Part shown: positions 23,085-36,169 of the stretch, piece after piece
Layout of the letters: every line of letters starts with the position of its first letter
How positions within the stretch are numbered: the first letter of the stretch is position 1
NCBI RefSeq assembly: GCF_005239225.2
Contig: NC_133296.1
Span: 3,348,001-3,412,000 of the forward strand
Reading direction: 5' to 3'
Length of the DNA: 64,000 nt
Source: Populus alba
Lineage: Eukaryota > Streptophyta > Magnoliopsida > Malpighiales > Salicaceae
Notes under the pieces: generated by a model
What the model was told of the DNA's origin: nothing
Seen by the model: the letters and a program-made list of their open reading frames with translations, nothing else
Databases searched by the model: none
Made by a program: the position numbers and the translations under genes

Positions 23085-23305
23085 ATGGTCTGATTGCTTA
23101 TCTATTTTTATGATTTAAAAGTTATTTTAAAAGAAATTAAATTTTTTTTATTTTTTTATTAATTTTAAATTAATATATTTTTAATATTTTTAAATATTTT
23201 GATATGTTGATATTAAAAATAATATTTTAAAAATAAAAAATATTATTAATATATATTTTAATAAAAAAAATTATTTAAAAACTAATCATAACCACAGACA
23301 AGCTT
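23085..23305 (+). repeat. Dispersed ~200-bp AT-rich repeat, copy D
   Basis: Has aaattaatatatttttaata, attttgatatgttgatatta and a terminal aatcataaccacagacaagc. It sits directly against the SINE target site. Confidence 0.65.
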
Positions 23306-23799
23306 GAAAAAATAACTCTGAAAATTTAAGAAAACATCAACCTCTCTTCTTCTCTCAATGGCTGGCAAGAAGCCAAGTGTGTATTTATACTAACCAATAT
23401 CCTGCAATTTATGACAATGCCCCTCCTTTTTTATTTGAATGTTTTTTCTTTAACTGGTTATCTTATTTCGTCAATCTTCTAAAAATAAATCTCTAACTAC
23501 TTATCACTATTATATTTACCTTTTTTCAAATTAATCTAGTTTATTATCGAGTCACTTGTACTTAATTAATAAATTAATTTTTTTTTTAAAAGATGGGGGT
23601 TTACATTTTCAAATAAGATTATATCTTTTTTTATTTTTTAAAACTCTTTTTATACAATAGTCCATAATTTTTTTTTTAATTTTTCTTTAAACTTTATGCT
23701 AGCATTTTTCCATATTTGTCTATTTTTAATATCATTAATTTAAAAAATAATAATTAAAAAAAAAAAAACAAAGTTAATGAACATAACCAATACATTGCT

Positions 23800-24020
23800 T
23801 TTTAAAGTGTTTAAGAGCGTGGAAGTGGTTGTTTTTAAAATATTTTTCGTTAAAAAATGATTCAAAATTAATAATATATTTTATTTTTTTTAAAAAAATT
23901 ATTTTTGATATCAAGATATCAAAACGATTGAAAAGCACCAAAAAATTAATTTGAAGCCAGGAAAAAAAATTAAAATTTGTTTTAAAAACGCTTTTAAAAT
24001 ACAAAAATAAATAGACTCTA
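23800..24020 (-). repeat. Dispersed ~200-bp AT-rich repeat, copy E (reverse)
   Basis: Reverse orientation: gaagtggttgtttttaaaat at the left, tttttgatatcaagatatca in the middle, and aaaaacgcttttaaaataca at the right. Confidence 0.65.
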
Positions 24021-24489
24021 AAAATGATGTATTCTTTCATCCCACTTAGTTTTTGATTTTTCAAACATCAAAGTTCAATTTGTTTTTCAATTATTTTTGT
24101 ATATCAAATTTAATTATTTTTCTAACTGAATCTTAAAATAAATGTAACACAATAATTAAATATTTAAATCCCTAGTTTCAAAAATAACAAAATATAGCTA
24201 TATGGGTTCTGTCCCACAGATCAGCCATATCCAAATCTAAATAATAATAATAAATACTAATGTAAGAAAGAAGTTTCATATTTATGTTAGATATATTTTA
24301 GAATAGAAAAGAAAAATACCAAAAAAAAAACATAAACATTTTTAGTTAAAAAATTAAAAATATAAATAAATTTATCTTTATAATAATTTATATACTTTCA
24401 AAATAAAAAAGTATATAAAAGACATATTAATTATAAACTAAAAGAGAATGGGGGGTTTTACTTACCTCTCCTCATAAACACTATTCATT

Positions 24490-25700
24490 AGAATAGTGAC
24501 TTGTTTTTTTTAATTTTATTTTTTAATATTTTATATTTTTCTATTTAGTTATCACACTCTCATGACACGTATTCCAAGTTTAATGGGTTAACTTAGTTTT
24601 ATGGATTAACTCAGTTGACTTAAATTTAGATTATCCTGATCTCATGATACGAGAATAATGCTTAACGGATTAACCCGAGTTAACTCAGGTTGTTTTTTAT
24701 GTCTTTTATTTAATTGATTTTTTTTATTTTATCATTCAACATTGGATCGGTTGGGAATTGAATTTCATAATCTATTTTGATTTTTTTTTTTTATGAGAAT
24801 ATCTTGGTTTTAAAATCAATGTCATCAGTTTTGGCATTTAAACCTCAGTTAAATCAAGTCATTTTTCTTTTCTTTCTAAGAGGTTATATTGTTTTCATTA
24901 CTTGGGTCACGAGTCCTTGAACATTGAATGTGCTTTTTATTGGGTTGTCTGTGTCTCATTACCCGGGACGTGAATTAACCTAATTGACTCATTTTTCTCT
25001 TTTATTGTAATTGATTTCCCCCCTTAATTTCATCAATTAATATTGTATTTAATTGGAAATTAGGTTTCATAATTTATTTTTGTTTGTTTTTCATTAAGTT
25101 ATTCTAATCTCATAACTCAGTAATAGTGTTTAACAGTTAACTCAACTTATTTTTTATGTTATTTTTTAATTAAGATTTTTATAAATTTCATCGTTTAATA
25201 TTAGATCCGACATATGAAATTGAGAATCGAACTTTATAATTTGTTTTAACTTTTTATCTATGGGATTATCTTAGTTTCTAGATTAAAGTCGCAAATTTGA
25301 CATATTAACTCAAGTTAAGTTAAGTTATTTTTTTATTTTTTATTTCTATAAAGTTATCTTAATCTAATGACTTGGATCATGAGTTTAGTGGATTGACTTG
25401 GATTATTTTTTTATATTTTTTTAATCTCATCTTTCAATATCAGGCTGGTTAGAGATTGAAATTTATAATTTGTTTTGATTTGTTTTTTATGAGGTTATCT
25501 TGGTCAAATGATCCAGGTTGTAAGTTTAACATGTTAACCTAAGTCAATTTTTAGGTTTTTTTTAATTGATTTTTTTTTCAATTTCATCATTCAATATTAG
25601 GTTGATTGAGAATTAGGCTTATCAATTTATTTTGATTTGCTTTGTTATCATAGTCTCGTAACCTGGGTTATAAATTTAACACGTTAACCCGAATTGTCTA
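24490..25700 (+). repeat. Irregular array of T-rich dispersed repeat (family R2)
   Basis: Five or more units spaced about 150-300 bp each carry a core such as gattgagaattaggctt followed by ttattttgatttg, then a TTATCTT-type phrase and a gttaac-type phrase. The first unit includes the tatcacactctcatgacacg motif seen at 9.5-10.3 kb. It is non-coding. Confidence 0.65.
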
Positions 25701-26286
25701 AGATCATTATAATATATTGTTATTTTAATATTAAAAAAAATATCATCTTAAATTTTTTTTAATTAAAATTTGTTTTCACAAATTATATAAAATATTTTTA
25801 AACCATAAAGTCAATCAAGTTATATCAAATCCTTATATAATTTAATATTTTTCCATGCTGCGAGTCAATAATTTATTACTATCTATTTTCACTATTGTTT
25901 ATCTCCGTCATTCCAATATAATAACCTAATAATACGGTCAGTTAAAAAATAAAACCAAACTCGCCGAACGTTAAACACGAACGAAGCGTGTTCCGCATTT
26001 ACACGCACAAACAAACAAACAAACAAACATATGATGAAGAAAAAGAACGAAACACACACACACATACTCTTCGCTTCGGCCTTACCTTTCCTTTCATGTG
26101 ATTTCGTCGAAGAAAGAAAAAAAGCTCCAGCTCCATATCCCCACCCCCCTTTTGTGTCCTAAATTTCCAACAAACTCTTAACCCACACGTTGTTACTACT
26201 TCTTCTTCTTCCTTCTTCACTTTGTAATATTAGATCTTTCTTAATTATTATGTTTTTCTCAGCCCTCCTCTGAATGTACTGTGGAT
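25701..26286 (+). promoter_or_regulatory. Promoter and 5' leader region of the RING E3 gene
   Basis: Contains an (AAAC)n tract (26007-26028), a (CA)n tract (about 26051-26066) and CT-rich sequence (26191-26218) typical of plant leaders. An out-of-frame upstream ATG at 26274 opens a 26-codon frame that overlaps the main start and ends at 26354. Confidence 0.5.
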
Positions 26287-29200
26287 ATGGCGGGACAGAT
26301 TGTCAAAGTCCAGAGACAGGTGCTCGAGGCATGCATGACATGTCCTCTTTGTAACAAGCTCTTAAAAGAAGCTACTACGATTTCTTTGTGTCTCCATTCC
26401 TGTAAGTTTTTCTCTCCTTTTTTGCCCCTCGTGTAATTTGTTGTCTTCAATTTTTTTGATCTGGGTTGTTGGGATTGTTGTGGAATTGGATGATAAAATT
26501 TGGGTTGTTTTTGGCTTTTGGTTTCTTGATCTGGGTTTTTCTTGTTTTTCAATCTCTTGTTTAGCTTGCGTATCATGGCTTGTATGGATGTTGCAACTTG
26601 ATGATTCAATGTCGTTGAATTCGTGATGGGGTTTGTCTTGATTTGTATTAATCGATATGGAGTGCAATTCTAATAGTGTTCATTTTTGTTATATGGTGGA
26701 TTATTGTAGTTTTCAAATTCTCTGTTACTCGTGTATTTTTGCTTTCATTTCTGGTTCTGGTTCTGGTTCATGCATGTTCTGTATGACCTTTGTCACGTAG
26801 TGTTGAATAGTGTTTTCTTGGTGATTTCAGTTTCAGCTTTGTACACTACCGGTATAGTATTATGATTAAATAAACATAGTCAATTGAGTCACGACGATAT
26901 GCGTACTTGAATTTGTTATCTTGCGTCGGGTAGAATCTCCAACTACTCTCTGTAAGTTTGGTCCTTTAGGCTTCAGGTGGTACAGTTGTGCAATGCATGC
27001 TTTGCACCACATAGAAATCTTTGATTGTTCAATGATCTGTTTCTGATGAGTTGGTTATGAATTCCAAACCAGTCTGCAGGAAGTGCATATTTGAAAAGCT
27101 CTCAGATGAAGAGGTAGATTGTTGTCCTGTATGCAACATTGATCTGGGTTGTCTGCCAGTGGAGAAACTCAGGTTAGCCTTACTGTGAAGCCATACACCC
27201 GTAAACATGCACACAATCATACTTGCATACTTACAAGCACTTGTTCTCTTTTCAAAATGCCACAAATCACTATACTTCTGTTCTAATGAATTGCTTCTCA
27301 ATTGAGTTTGATATGGATTGGGGTATTGTTTTTGGAAACATAAACTAATTCTCTGCAAATCCATTCCCGTGATTTTATGTTCACTAACTGTAATACTGTT
27401 TACCTTAACCAACATAAATTGATTTGTTTTGGTCACTCTTCCTTAAAAGTGAAGCAAGACTTCTTAATCCAAGAAATCCTGAATTTGCAAAATTCAAGAT
27501 GATATTTTAGTTAAATAACTGTTCATGCCCATGACATGCATTTTGACAAACTTCCAGGAAAACATTTAGATGAGAACACATGGTATGAAGTTTTCTCATG
27601 TTTATAGAAAAATAACATGCATTGGGATTTTCATGTTTGTATGCAGGCCAGACCATAATTTGCAAGATATAAGGGCCAAAGTATTTCCTTTTAAGAGAAG
27701 AAAAGTTAATGCCCCTGAAATTATGCCTTCGATTGCATTGCCAGCAAAAAGAAAGGAGAGATCATTATCATCATTGGTGGTCAGCACTCCCAAAGTGCCA
27801 ATTCAAAATGGCTTGACAGGAAGGAGATCCAAAGCTGGTGCCAGAAAGGCCGCTGCATTACGAGGATGCAATTTTACTGTCGAGGAATCCAAGAAAGAAG
27901 ATTCTGCTGAAGATAATCCGATGAGCCCAAGCTCAACAGGGTCTCCTGTCAAAAGTATTCAAAAGAGAAGGCTGGTAAAGGAGACATTAGTTTCATTCTT
28001 GTGCTTGGATGAGTTGAAATTCCACCTTGATGTTGTGTAAGCTAGTTGCAGCCAAAAACATTTTTACTACATTAATGATGTTTTTTTCCTTGGTAAATTC
28101 ATGCAGGATTCCTCTGTGGCTGAACCTTCTACTGAGAAAAGACGTAATGATGACGACGAGGATGATGATGTTGAAATAATTGAAGGGAAGGCTGATCTAT
28201 GGACCCCCTTGAATTGTCTTGTTGAAGCTGCGAACAGAACCAAGTCCTCCAAATCACATTCACAAGGGCTGTCTTTAGTCAAATCTGGCATGCTTGATGA
28301 TCCTGATTGTGAACCTCATCTGTATGAAACAAAATCCCGAGCAGAATCACCCGGTGGTCATCACAGTGAAGTATATATGTCAAAAACAAAAAATAAGGAG
28401 CATGGACAGGGAATAGGAGTCCAAGATGACAAGAATGGGAAAAATTCACTTCCCATATCAGTGAAGCGGAGAAGGTTAACTGCAGCACGAAAAAGGGCAG
28501 CTCTGTCTGAGGGGTTGAGTGCCTCAGCTCAAGCAATGATAGATGCTGCAGGAGCTAAGAGCAATAGAAGAAATGGTCCAATATGGTTCTCATTGGTTGC
28601 CTCTGAAGACCAGTAAGATGCTTCCCAGGCTGTCTCTAATTTATATTACTTTGTCTACTTTGTGAAGCTTGGATTGTGACTACTTCAATATTTGCTGCTA
28701 ATGTTGTGGAAATTGTCTCCAGGAAAGAATATGCTTCCTTGCCGCAGATATCCACATGCTACTTGAGGATTAAGTGAGTTTCTTTAGTCTCATTACCCTC
28801 AAAACTATGTTCCATTTTGTTTTTTTCTTCTGAATATGTATATATTATTTTTCTCTGCATTTGTGTATTTGAAAACTTCTTCAGTTTTTGAAAGGGTAAA
28901 TTTGAAGTGGGCCACCATGCTTTCTCATAATCTCTTTTGACAGGTTAAGAAAATGGGTCTTTGTTTTTTGTAAGGTGTCAAACAGAAACAAAGAATACGA
29001 TTTTTACATAAGATGATATAATATTATGGTCCAAGCATTTGTTTCCCCAAAATGTGGATAAACATTTTACATATTATATCCATCTGCTATAATAGAGAAA
29101 TGTTAGGCTTTTCATGTGTTGGTTATTTCAGTAAATGTGCGGATTTTATTGTTTTGTACTCTAGAATCTGTTTGGTCTTACTTTGCTTTTAGTAATTGAA

Positions 29201-30665
29201 AATCAAATTGTTGCTCTCATTGATCGACTTAGTTTTGGTGTATTCACTTGATGGTTATACCTCCGAGTTTGCTCAAATCATGGTCTTTTATGATGAAGCC
29301 ATCAATTAACTTGGAACTCATCCTCATTTACCCCTTGCTTTATTGTTCTTGATTTTTCTGATCACAGGGATGGTAAAATGCCCGTGTCTTTCATTCAGAA
29401 GTACCTTGTAAAGAAACTTGATCTCGATAGTGAGACTGAGGTGTGTTCATCTCTCTTGCCTTCCTCAAAATATAATTTCCTTGTTGGTTTACTCGTTAAA
29501 AATTGCTGTGATTTTCATTTGTCAGCTCTATTGTGATTTGCTAGCTCTTTATTATTGCTTGTAAAAGGTCAGGAACAGATATCGAGCTTGTAACAACTGT
29601 TGGGTGTAACTTGAAATTAATTTTTTTTAGGGAAAGATCCCGAGGGGGGCATGTTTCCTTTCTTCTTTTGTGCCTGAGGATACCAGCTCAATTAACCCTA
29701 GGAAGTTTAGTTGGAATGATTTGAATAATTCCTAAAACTTCAAGAATCAAAATGACAGCACCTTTTGTCAAGTGTCAGTAAGGCTTCATATTGTCATACC
29801 AAGATCTGCTAGGGAATCTTAAATCATATGAGAAAATGTACTCTGTCTTCAATCAATGTACATTCAACTCTATCTTTTGAGTAACATGTGGTTTTACTGG
29901 AATGAAGGGAGATACATATACCGATGAGTGATAAACAATGATATCAAGTATCCAGGGCTATGGATGTCATACAGCATTATATTTTTCTTTGAGCATAGAT
30001 GTTCTTAGCCAGATGCAAAACAAGTAGTTTTAAATTTTTAGATAATTTCCGGCTAACAAGATGGAGTGTTATAGTGCATTCTATATCAACTTAGTCAATG
30101 CTTTCATATTTCATATTTTCTTATATCACTTCTGTTTTCTCGTGACACTATGAAAGCACTTCCTCTGCTTGTTGAATAAAAATCAAATCTACATAACTTT
30201 TAGTAAATACTGGCATAGTTGCTTGATGGTCTTGTGGGGAAAAAAAATCTGAACTATGTTAGGGACTTTGCTAGGAAGCTTGGATATGTGGTCCCCACTT
30301 TTTCTTGACAGTTCATTGTTTCCTAAAATTGTTGTTGCATATTTGATAAAATTGTTCGTGAACATTCCTAATACTTCAAGTCATGATTTTTAGAAATGGC
30401 ATCAGAACTTTTGATTTGTGTGCTTATAATGGAATGAACACTAGCTGCTGCTGCTGCTGCTTCTTTCTTCTTCTTCTTTTTAATTTTGTAGGTGGAAATA
30501 TTTTGCCGGGGTCAGCCTGTCCGGCCAACTTTGCAATTACAGAACTTAGTAGACTTGTGGTTTCGAACCGGTTCGACATCAAAAAAAGTACCAGCCTCTG
30601 TGGGTTCGTCAGCTAAGGACTTCGTGATGGTATTGTCATATTGTCGGAAAGTCCAAGAGTCTTAA
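26287..30665 (+). CDS. DRIP-type RING E3 ubiquitin ligase (C3HC4 + RAWUL)
   Basis: Seven exons join in frame: 26287-26401, 27073-27172, 27647-27974, 28107-28612, 28723-28773, 29368-29440 and 30492-30665, giving 448 residues. The RING finger occupies residues 19-59 with C19, C22, C35, H37, C40, C43, C56 and C59. It is followed by VEKLRPDHNLQDIRAK, a hallmark of DREB2A-interacting proteins. The middle (~90-340) is charged, disordered and rich in KRR clusters (nuclear signals) and acidic DDDEDDD. The C-terminus (~350-445) reads as a RAWUL ubiquitin-like fold ending in GSSAKDFVMVLSYCRK. Family role: DRIP1/2 ubiquitinate the drought regulator DREB2A in the nucleus; substrate here is inferred. Intron 6 is long (1,051 bp), with a CTG/CTT tract before its acceptor. 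Length is close to the ~420-residue Arabidopsis proteins. Confidence 0.94.
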
Positions 30666-31975
30666 AATATACCTTTAACCTGCCTGTCATCTCGATGATT
30701 ATTTACATTTTCAGTTATGAAATATTTATGTTGTTGGATTTTCAACATCTGTAACCTTTCTGTGATCTTTAAATCAAATCATCACATGCATGCTGCTTTG
30801 TTTCATGCAGGTGATTACATGTATGAATATATATTTCATTTATTATAATAGAGAGCCACATCACTTACGTTTGTATTCTCTGTCAACACTGTCTCCTATT
30901 TATCCAGAATTTAAGTTTCTAATGATCATATCGCTATTTGAATTTACCAAGTTACTAATTTGCTGTTGAAAGCTGCAAATTGAGAGGAGAATGCATGTTT
31001 GTGAGAGTGAGAAGTTGCTGAAGCTGTTAGGAGACTTGTAAAACGTTTCCTCTTTCCGAACTGGCCAATGGCATATTAACTCCTGAACACTGTCTGCTAA
31101 ATGCAGGCTTGCTCATGGCGGCACTATCTCTGGAACAGACATGAAATGATGATTTCTTATTTCACTCTTCAAATTTAAGGCCAGCCATATAAAATCGAAG
31201 CTTAATCTAGCTCCATATGCTGGAGTTATAAGATTATTAAACCGTGGACCAGTCCAGACCTCTGGATTGAAGAGCCTCAATCATAGGAAAAATCTATAAT
31301 GAATTTCGGACTCTGCAACTCCTGTCGTTAAATCTCTTGTTCGTACCAAGTAGCATCATCATAATCAAAAGCAGAGTGATTCTCTACCAAATTTAATTAT
31401 GGATTTGGTCAGATAGTAGAGGATGAATAATGCATGTAAATCTTCATGCGAAAAGGACTTAATTTCAGTATACAAAAACCAACTAAAGAATTTCAGAAGA
31501 AAAGAAAAAATGAACTAGCAAAATAATTAGTAAATTCCGTTAATTTAAAACCCTAATGTTAAATTCCTATAATTTTATATTCATCTGCAACCTAATCCTT
31601 TCACTATATTTCAATAAGTTAATTATTTCCCCCCTAAAGCGTCCTCTATTTCCTTTGGAAATTATCCAATCTCCCAACTAAAAACAAGACAAAATCCCAT
31701 TTAGCAAGGGTAATTCAGACATTTAAAGAAGAATTGAATGTAAGACTGTGGTCAAGGGACTAACTCGTTATTTGCAAACCTAAAAGTACTAGATTGTATG
31801 TTTTGTAAACATAAAGGGACTAATTAATAATCTACTCAAGAACCGTTAATGAGAGACAATCTTTAATGCTGGAAACTCTTCAGCGTGTTGTTTGCAGTTG
31901 CTGAGAGATTGAAGTGAGCGCATCAAACCTTGGTCGGTCGGTCTGTCTACTTGGAAGCTTTCTCAAAATCAAAAC
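30666..31975. other. 3' region of the RING gene and promoter of prefoldin gene
   Basis: No coding exon was found. The first few hundred bases are probably the RING 3' UTR. The last ~130 bases before 31976 should hold the prefoldin leader. Confidence 0.45.
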
Positions 31976-34136
31976 ATGCAGCAGGTAATCAATCGAAAAC
32001 CCTCCTACAAACAACTCCATTATTATCGTTGTTGCTATCTTTTTATGGTTTGATAATTAAGTAAATAACAATGAGGTGAATGGTGAAAGGGTGGTGGATC
32101 TGACAAGGAGGTGACTTGGGAGGATCAGCAGAACATCAACAAATTTGGCAGATTAAACAACAGATTGCACGAGCTTGAAGACGAAATTAAGATTGCCAAG
32201 GTACCATCTTTTTTTGTATTTATATGCCTTTGATTTCACTCTTATTAATGTTTAGCATTTATGTGGAGATGGTTTTTCTGAATTTGTAACAAGGGCAGCT
32301 TTGATTTTGTGTTTTATTTGATGGGTTTGTTCTATCATCTTTTTTGGGTTAGTTTTTTATGTTTTGAGTAAGAGGTTAATAGTTTTACCGAGTATTATTG
32401 GTAGATAAAAAAGAGAAAATAAAAAGATTGTTGCACTTGTTGATCAGAGTGTGCAGCAACTGGAGTTTGCGTTTAAAAGGCTAAATGTGATTGATTTGAA
32501 TATGAAATGGAAGTTCAATTTTCTGTCTTAGTATTTGTACGTTTAAGGGTATGTTGGTTTGGTACAGTGGGAGGGCTTATGCAAATGTAGGGTAAAAAAA
32601 GTCCAGTGCTTGCAAGCTAAAGTGAGCTAATTTAGCTTATGTTGAATGTTAAAGATTGTTGAGGTTGCCTCGTATATCTTGAAATGGATGATCTTGAATA
32701 TGTTAATTTGAGTGAAGATTGCATTAAGTTACTGGGTTTGTTTTTGCCTATGCTTTCAATGGGAACTGAAGTTAAGACTAAGCCTGTGAAAGATTTTGAG
32801 GAATTATATTATCTTGCTGATCTGGATTAAAGCTTGAGTGGATCGGTTCGTCATAGGTCCAAATATTGTGGTCACATGCAAGTTGTTGGGCATGTCGATG
32901 GACCATGTTCATAGAAAATTATGATAGTGCAGGCATACTCTTGGTCTCCCATGCCAAAACTAAGTTAGTGAAACTCTAAAGTGAAGTTCTAATTTCCCTC
33001 TCTGTTTCCTAGTTTGATTTAGAATTGAGAATGGAAAGGAAGGAGACGTGGAATAATTTTTTATTTTATTTTTCCGACTGCAAAAGATTTCGATCCCAAT
33101 TTTTTGCATATGGCAGCAAGTTATTCATATTGGCCTTGTGGGTTCCAGCTAGCCTAGATGGTAAACTCACTTCATAGAATTCAATATCCAAATTAAGAAT
33201 GCATTTTCTATGTTAAGATCTTACTTTTACTTCTTCCACCTTTGTTACTGGTTTCTTTCACGAAATTCTTGCTCCTCTCCCCTACATTTCTCTTTCTTAT
33301 TTGCCCCTAGTTTCCTCCATCAGAGTTAAACATAACATGCTGTTATCATATTTAAGACTCGCTGAACTCCACAAACTCTTTTTCAAATTTCCATTTTGGT
33401 TGTTCAAATACTTTACCACCCAGGTCCATCCAGTCCGAGATGCTTTGTGCATAGTGTTCCCTTCAGACATTTTTTTCCTAAACCTGTCTCCTTGACTTAA
33501 TTATACATAAACAAAGCGCAAGGATTACCATAGTTTTATGTGGACAGTTTGTCACATTGCCAGTAGTAGTTCAACAGCACAGCATAATAGCCATCTTTTG
33601 CAAATGACAGCAAGTTATTCATATTGGCCTTGTGGATTTCAGTAGCCTAGACGGTAAATTCACTTGACTTTGTCTTTGAAGACCTGAAATTGAATCCCAT
33701 CCAAACTGGGATGGGAGGGATTAAATGGAGTCCCATCTTGTTGTGTAACCTAGCTCTTGGACCTAATATGCCCCAACCATTCTATAAATGCATATAGGGA
33801 TGCGTAATTTTGTTTTTAATCCTGTTCTCTATCATGCTGAGTTTTTTTACTTATGCAATAGCTCCTTTTCTTCAGGAAACCAATGATAATCTAGAGGATG
33901 CAAGCAACGAGTTAATTCTTACTGATGAGGAGGTGGTTCGGTTCCAAATTGGAGAAGTCTTTGCTCATGTTCCAAGGGATGAGGTTGAGACCAGGATAGA
34001 GCAGATGAAAGAGGTGACTAGTAAGAACATGGAAAAACTTGATGAAGAGAAAGAGTCCGTGGTTGCACAGATGGCCAAGTTAAAGAAGATTTTGTATGGA
34101 AAGTTTGGGGACTCCATTAACTTAGAGGAGAATTAG
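31976..34136 (+). CDS. PFD4: Prefoldin subunit 4
   Basis: Exons 31976-31984 (only nine coding bases, MQQ), 32090-32200 and 33876-34136 join in phase 0 to give 126 residues. The protein begins [20 protein letters not shown] and has two helical coiled-coil arms ([37 protein letters not shown]) around a beta segment ([19 protein letters not shown]), the layout of a beta-type prefoldin. It ends DSINLEEN. Known role: part of the hexameric prefoldin that hands unfolded actin and tubulin to the CCT chaperonin; in plants it also acts in the nucleus with DELLA proteins. Intron 2 is 1,675 bp and contains a SINE-like repeat. Length and sequence fit the family. Confidence 0.95.
33100..33722 (+). repeat. 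SINE-like direct repeats inside prefoldin intron 2
   Basis: Two related segments (33112-33180 and 33604-33722) share gcaagttattcatattggcc and ttgtgg followed by a tagcctaga(c/t)ggtaaa motif. In the second, tagcctagacgg (A-box-like) is followed ~45 bases later by gaaattgaatccc (B-box-like), which suggests a second tRNA-derived SINE family. The first copy is 3' truncated. Confidence 0.55.
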
Positions 34137-34630
34137 TGAGGTAGGTTTTTGTTTTATTCCACAGAAGCTGTCTTGCTGATTTGCCATGTTATACATTAAA
34201 GAAGTCTCTTGTTTATCGTTGAAATATCAGGGAATCAACTTCTTCAAATGGTAATTGGATATTTTAGATTGTTGTCCAAGCTTCATGAATGTAGATGGTG
34301 TATGTTTCTTACTCCCAGGTGTATCTGCTATGAAGTGAACTGTTCTCTTCAAATTTTGATATTTTATGTCTCATTAGTTATGAAAGTTGGTTTTTCTTCT
34401 GCTAGTTGTCGAGTTGCTTAAAAGTAGGGTTTTTTTTTATTTTTTTTTTTTAATCTTTTAATGAATAAAAGTAGTAGAAGCCCCAACAAAATTAAAATTC
34501 AAGTTTCCTTCTAGCAACAAACTATTGACAATGGACTTGCTAGGCAATCAGAAGGCCATTGCAGAATTTTCCTTTACAATTGCTTGATGTATGTCAATGA
34601 TCAGATCACATATGTGATTGGAAAAAAAAA
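34137..34630. other. 3' UTR of prefoldin gene and flank
   Basis: No coding exon was found. AATAAA-type signals (aatgaataaaag, 34460-34471) lie beyond a poly-T tract. Confidence 0.45.
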
Positions 34631-34860
34631 TTAGAAATGCTGATTAAACAAATCGGACTGTTTGATCATAAGCACCCGGCGTTTTCTTCCAATCCAAGTT
34701 AACCATTGGGGATCACTTGATACAACTCTGTAGCCTTCATTTGTGTATAGTTTACAAGCATCCACGTTATCTTCATATGCCCTAAGGGCAAGATATTCAA
34801 AACCATGGATGGGAGAGCATGTCACATGCTTTTAGCAAGGCACTTCCTATTTTCTGCCCC
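34631..34860 (-). pseudogene. GNAT N-acetyltransferase 3' fragment
   Basis: Minus-strand translation gives FEYLALRAYEDNVDACKLYT then NEGYRVVSSDPQWLTWIGRK and RRVLMIKQ, matching the C-terminal part of plant GCN5-related N-acetyltransferases (acetyl-CoA fold, AxxLYxxxGY motif). Just upstream, ALLKACD continues the fold but in another frame, so a frameshift separates them. No other exon is visible over the next several hundred bases. A fragment, probably dead. Unlike a true last exon, it lacks any upstream partner. Confidence 0.75.
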
Positions 34861-35453
34861 TGATTGTTTGTCACTCAGCCTTAACATAGTGTTCCAGGAC
34901 AGAAGAAAAATTGTTTGTTACATAGCCTTAGCATGACGATGTTTCAGGTTACTTTTAATTAGTCTTCAGGATAGAAGAAATAGATATGTACGAGATATAA
35001 TCGTGTTTAGTTGACGAGATAGAGACAGAGACAAAGATAAAAAAAATGTTTTCTTTGTCATCATTGTTTAAGACATGAAGTATAAATAATCGTGTTTTCA
35101 AAATAATTTTAAAGTGAATTTTTATATTTTGAAGACATGAAGTATAAATAAAAATGTTTTCTTTGTCATCATTGTTTGTCTCTTCCATATCAAGACAGGA
35201 GTCAAATATTATTGTAGAGTCAGCAAAGCAGGAATTGGTCGTGACTATCATTGCCATAACATGAAAATAATTTGTTAAAGGTTAAGATTTGTTATATGAT
35301 TCGAGTTTTAGAACATGAAAAGACTTCTTGAAATATAAAGGTATGTATATGTGCGTAAGGTGTTGCAAGATAACTTTATCTCTTAATGATATGACATTCA
35401 CAATGCCCACCAATTGCCTTTTAGATTCAAAGATTCAGCTATAGGCTTAGTGA
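34861..35453. other. Intergenic with a local duplication
   Basis: The phrases gacatgaagtataaataa and aatgttttctttgtcatcat occur twice (35047-35090 and 35133-35175), an ~85-bp imperfect tandem duplication. No gene was found. Confidence 0.55.
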
Positions 35454-35959
35454 TGTAGACCAAAGTTAATAAAGACAACAATAACACAAAAACATAGAAG
35501 GTTTAATAAGTGAAAAGAGTTGTAGATATGAATTCTATATTTGCAGTTTTATTCTTTGAAAATAAATATAATGAAGTTTACCTCCTTAAAGGTTTACAAG
35601 ATCTTTAAATATGTTAGAAAACCTTACATCTACTAGAAAATAGCTTAAGATTTGAAACATAAGGGGAATTAAAACAAAATTCATAATAAAATAATAAATT
35701 AAAAAAAAACTAGGAAAAATAACAAAATTAGCCTAAACATCAACTTATATACCTAATTCTAAGAGATCCAATGGTCTGATCTCTTGTTATCACAATTTTA
35801 AGGTGATAGTCTAGTCTGGCGAGACCATACTTCCTCTTGGACCTAGATCTGTGCTGGTTCATAACAGCATTTACTAAGCCATCCACATAGTCTGTTCGTG
35901 TTAAATCCCTACTTGAATCGTTAGAACCTTCAGTTTCTACAAGTCCAGCTACATCATTC

Positions 35960-36160
35960 TCCTTGAGTTAGAGAGAACTCACCCTTAAGTTATGCTCTTC
36001 CTTTAAATAGGGTGTCAAATGTTGAACATTAAAGACATCAAAAGTCTTCAGATGGTTAGCAAGATGTAGCCTATAAACATTGCCATTTATCTTCTGTAAC
36101 ACCTTATAAGAGCTTATATTTCTTTCCTTTAGCTTGTTGTACTCGTCCACTGGGAACCTG
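35960..36160 (-). pseudogene. Integrase C-terminal (chromodomain-side) remnant of the gypsy element
   Basis: Translation NKLKERNISSYKVLQKINGN followed by FDVFNVQHLTPYLKEE matches the polyprotein end of Ty3/gypsy elements (YNKLK..GPFKI..NAY..., FNV.DL..Y). It starts directly after reverse-transcriptase text, so about 2-3 kb of pol are deleted between them. Confidence 0.85.
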
Positions 36161-36169
36161 CCACGAGTG

